The position numbers and the translations under genes are program-made. The notes under the pieces were generated by a model. It had not been told where the DNA came from and searched no databases. It saw nothing but the letters and a program-made list of their open reading frames with translations. Shown here one piece after another: positions 63,225-64,000 of a stretch of 64,000 nt of DNA; the stretch's first letter is position 1, and each line of letters opens with the position of its first letter. The DNA comes from Streptomyces rishiriensis (GTDB taxonomy: Bacteria; Actinomycetota; Actinomycetes; Streptomycetales; Streptomycetaceae): positions 62,001 to 126,000 of the forward strand of contig NZ_BEWA01000016.1 in NCBI RefSeq assembly GCF_003112535.1. Reading direction: 5' to 3'.

Positions 63225-63809
63225 GTGAAAGAGGCCGTGTACATCGGCAGAAATCCCTCGGCGGAACCGGACCTGCAGGAACTGTTGGCCCGTGTCGCCC
63301 TGGGCGACGAACAGGCCTTCGCCTCGGTGTACGACACCGTGGTGAGCTCGGTTCTGGGCGTGGTCCGCGCCGTCCTGCGCGACGAGGCACAGTCGGAGGA
63401 GGTGGCTCAGGAGGTGCTGGTGGAGGTCTGGCGCACCGCGCCCCGGTTCCGGTCCGATCGCGGTACGGCGATCAACTGGATCCTCACGCTCGCCCACCGC
63501 CGTGCGGTCGACCGCGTGCGCTCGGCGGAGGCGGCGGCGGCCCGGGACCACAAGGCGGCCCTGCTGGACCGCACGCCCGAGTACGACCATGTGACCGAGC
63601 AGGTCGAGGCCCGGCTGGAGCGGGAGCAGGTGCGGCGCTGTCTGCGCACCCTGACCGAGATCCAGCGCCAGGCCGTCACCCTCGCCTACTACCGCGGGCT
63701 GACCTACCCGCAGGTGGCGGACGCGCTGAAGCTTCCGCTGGGCACCGTCAAAACCCGCCTGCGCGACGGGCTCATCCGACTGCGCGACTGCCTGGGGGTG
63801 ACGGCGTGA
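63225..63809 (+). CDS. sigK: ECF sigma factor, SigK type
   Basis: A 194-residue extracytoplasmic-function sigma factor. Region 2 contains A-F-A-S-V-Y-D, D-E-A-Q-S-E-E-V-A-Q-E-V-L-V-E-V-W and L-T-L-A-H-R-R-A-V-D-R-V-R-S. Region 4 contains L-T-E-I-Q-R-Q-A-V-T-L-A-Y-Y-R-G-L-T-Y and P-L-G-T-V-K-T-R-L-R-D-G-L. GTG 63225 has GGAGG upstream. Its stop overlaps the anti-sigma gene (GTGA), so the two are made together. Confidence 0.92.
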   Translation: MKEAVYIGRNPSAEPDLQELLARVALGDEQAFASVYDTVVSSVLGVVRAVLRDEAQSEEVAQEVLVEVWRTAPRFRSDRGTAINWILTLAHRRAVDRVRSAEAAAARDHKAALLDRTPEYDHVTEQVEARLEREQVRRCLRTLTEIQRQAVTLAYYRGLTYPQVADALKLPLGTVKTRLRDGLIRLRDCLGVTA

Positions 63810-64000
63810 CCACCACCGATCTGCACCGGCTCACCGGTGCGTACGCCCTGCACGCCCTGTCCGACGAGGAACGTGAGGAGTTCGAACTCCACTGCGCGGG
63901 CTGCGAGGCATGCGCGCAGGAGTCGGCCGAGCTGTCGGCGACCGCGGCCCGACTGGGTCTGGCCGCCTCCACGCGGGCGCGCCCTGCGATGCGTGAACAG
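63806..64000 (+). CDS. rskA: Zinc-type anti-sigma factor (RskA-like), truncated by window edge
   Basis: The first 65 residues are visible. They show the N-terminal anti-sigma domain with the ZAS motif H-x3-C-x2-C at His29, Cys33 and Cys36 (H-C-A-G-C-E-A-C), after an L-H-A-L-S-D-E-E-R-E-E-F-E helix typical of RskA. It should hold the SigK factor inactive until a redox or proteolytic signal; the membrane segment lies outside the window. Confidence 0.85.
   Translation, partial: MTTTDLHRLTGAYALHALSDEEREEFELHCAGCEACAQESAELSATAARLGLAASTRARPAMREQ

Noticed and set aside
1..64000. tRNA, rRNA, transposase, integrase or att-site signals
   Set aside because: None was recognised when reading both strands; composition shifts near 51720-53060 alone do not prove a mobile element.

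Overview
The DNA is high-GC actinomycete sequence, most likely Streptomyces or a close relative. Indications are the very high GC coding sequence, frequent GTG starts behind strong GGAGG sites, many ATGA/GTGA stop-start overlaps, F420-type (LLM) oxidoreductases, a mycothiol-type DinB protein, DUF4383 and a SigK/anti-sigma pair. No rRNA, tRNA, CRISPR array, phage or transposase was seen.

Region 1 (about 1-41990) is one large island for CoA-thioester catabolism. It holds eight acyl-CoA dehydrogenases (two as adjacent large/small subunit pairs), five enoyl-CoA hydratase-fold proteins, three MaoC/hot-dog dehydratases, four SDRs, two family III CoA-transferases, three adenylate-forming CoA ligases plus a short ligase-like companion, two thiolase-fold/DUF35 pairs of the steroid retro-aldolase type, two thioesterases, an aldehyde dehydrogenase, EtfBA, two LLM oxidoreductases, an amidohydrolase, a GNAT/acyl-CoA-synthetase fusion, a GH1-like protein with substituted catalytic residues, and a FadR-type GntR regulator. 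The genes form divergent operons. Eight promoter gaps carry an AT-rich element with a TAG(T/A)TA core; one gap has two copies and one site has a one-base variant, giving nine elements and suggesting one regulon. The gene set fits beta-oxidation and retro-aldol removal of side chains from a branched or alicyclic acid. A sub-block resembles cyclohexanecarboxyl-CoA degradation (BadH/BadK-like). No ring hydroxylase or ring-cleaving dioxygenase is present, so the substrate is unknown.

Region 2 (42096-48439) is a PAS-PAS-LuxR regulator divergent from a three-gene, translationally coupled operon: ATP-grasp ligase, a phosphotransferase with the histidine swivel domain ahead of the ATP-binding domain, and an MFS transporter. 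An 11-bp-arm inverted repeat lies between them. It looks like a small, unassigned biosynthetic or modification cluster.

Region 3 (48800-51719) has an FeS-type photolyase/cryptochrome, a DUF4383 membrane protein and a tiny membrane protein.

Region 4 (51720-54931) has lower GC and holds a tightly overlapping operon: a small alanine-rich secreted precursor, a DUF5819 protein, an HTTM membrane protein and a class C beta-lactamase-like serine hydrolase. Its layout matches SdpC/SdpA/SdpB toxin-peptide systems and it is the best candidate for an undescribed system.

Region 5 (55027-64000) holds an XRE/14-blade WD40 protein with an iterated operator, a small membrane protein, a DinB/MDMPI protein, an ArsR-SRPBCC pair with two palindromic operators, a DUF3291 protein, a cysteine-containing winged-helix regulator, a membrane protein, an SDR, and an ECF sigma factor with its zinc anti-sigma factor running off the window end.
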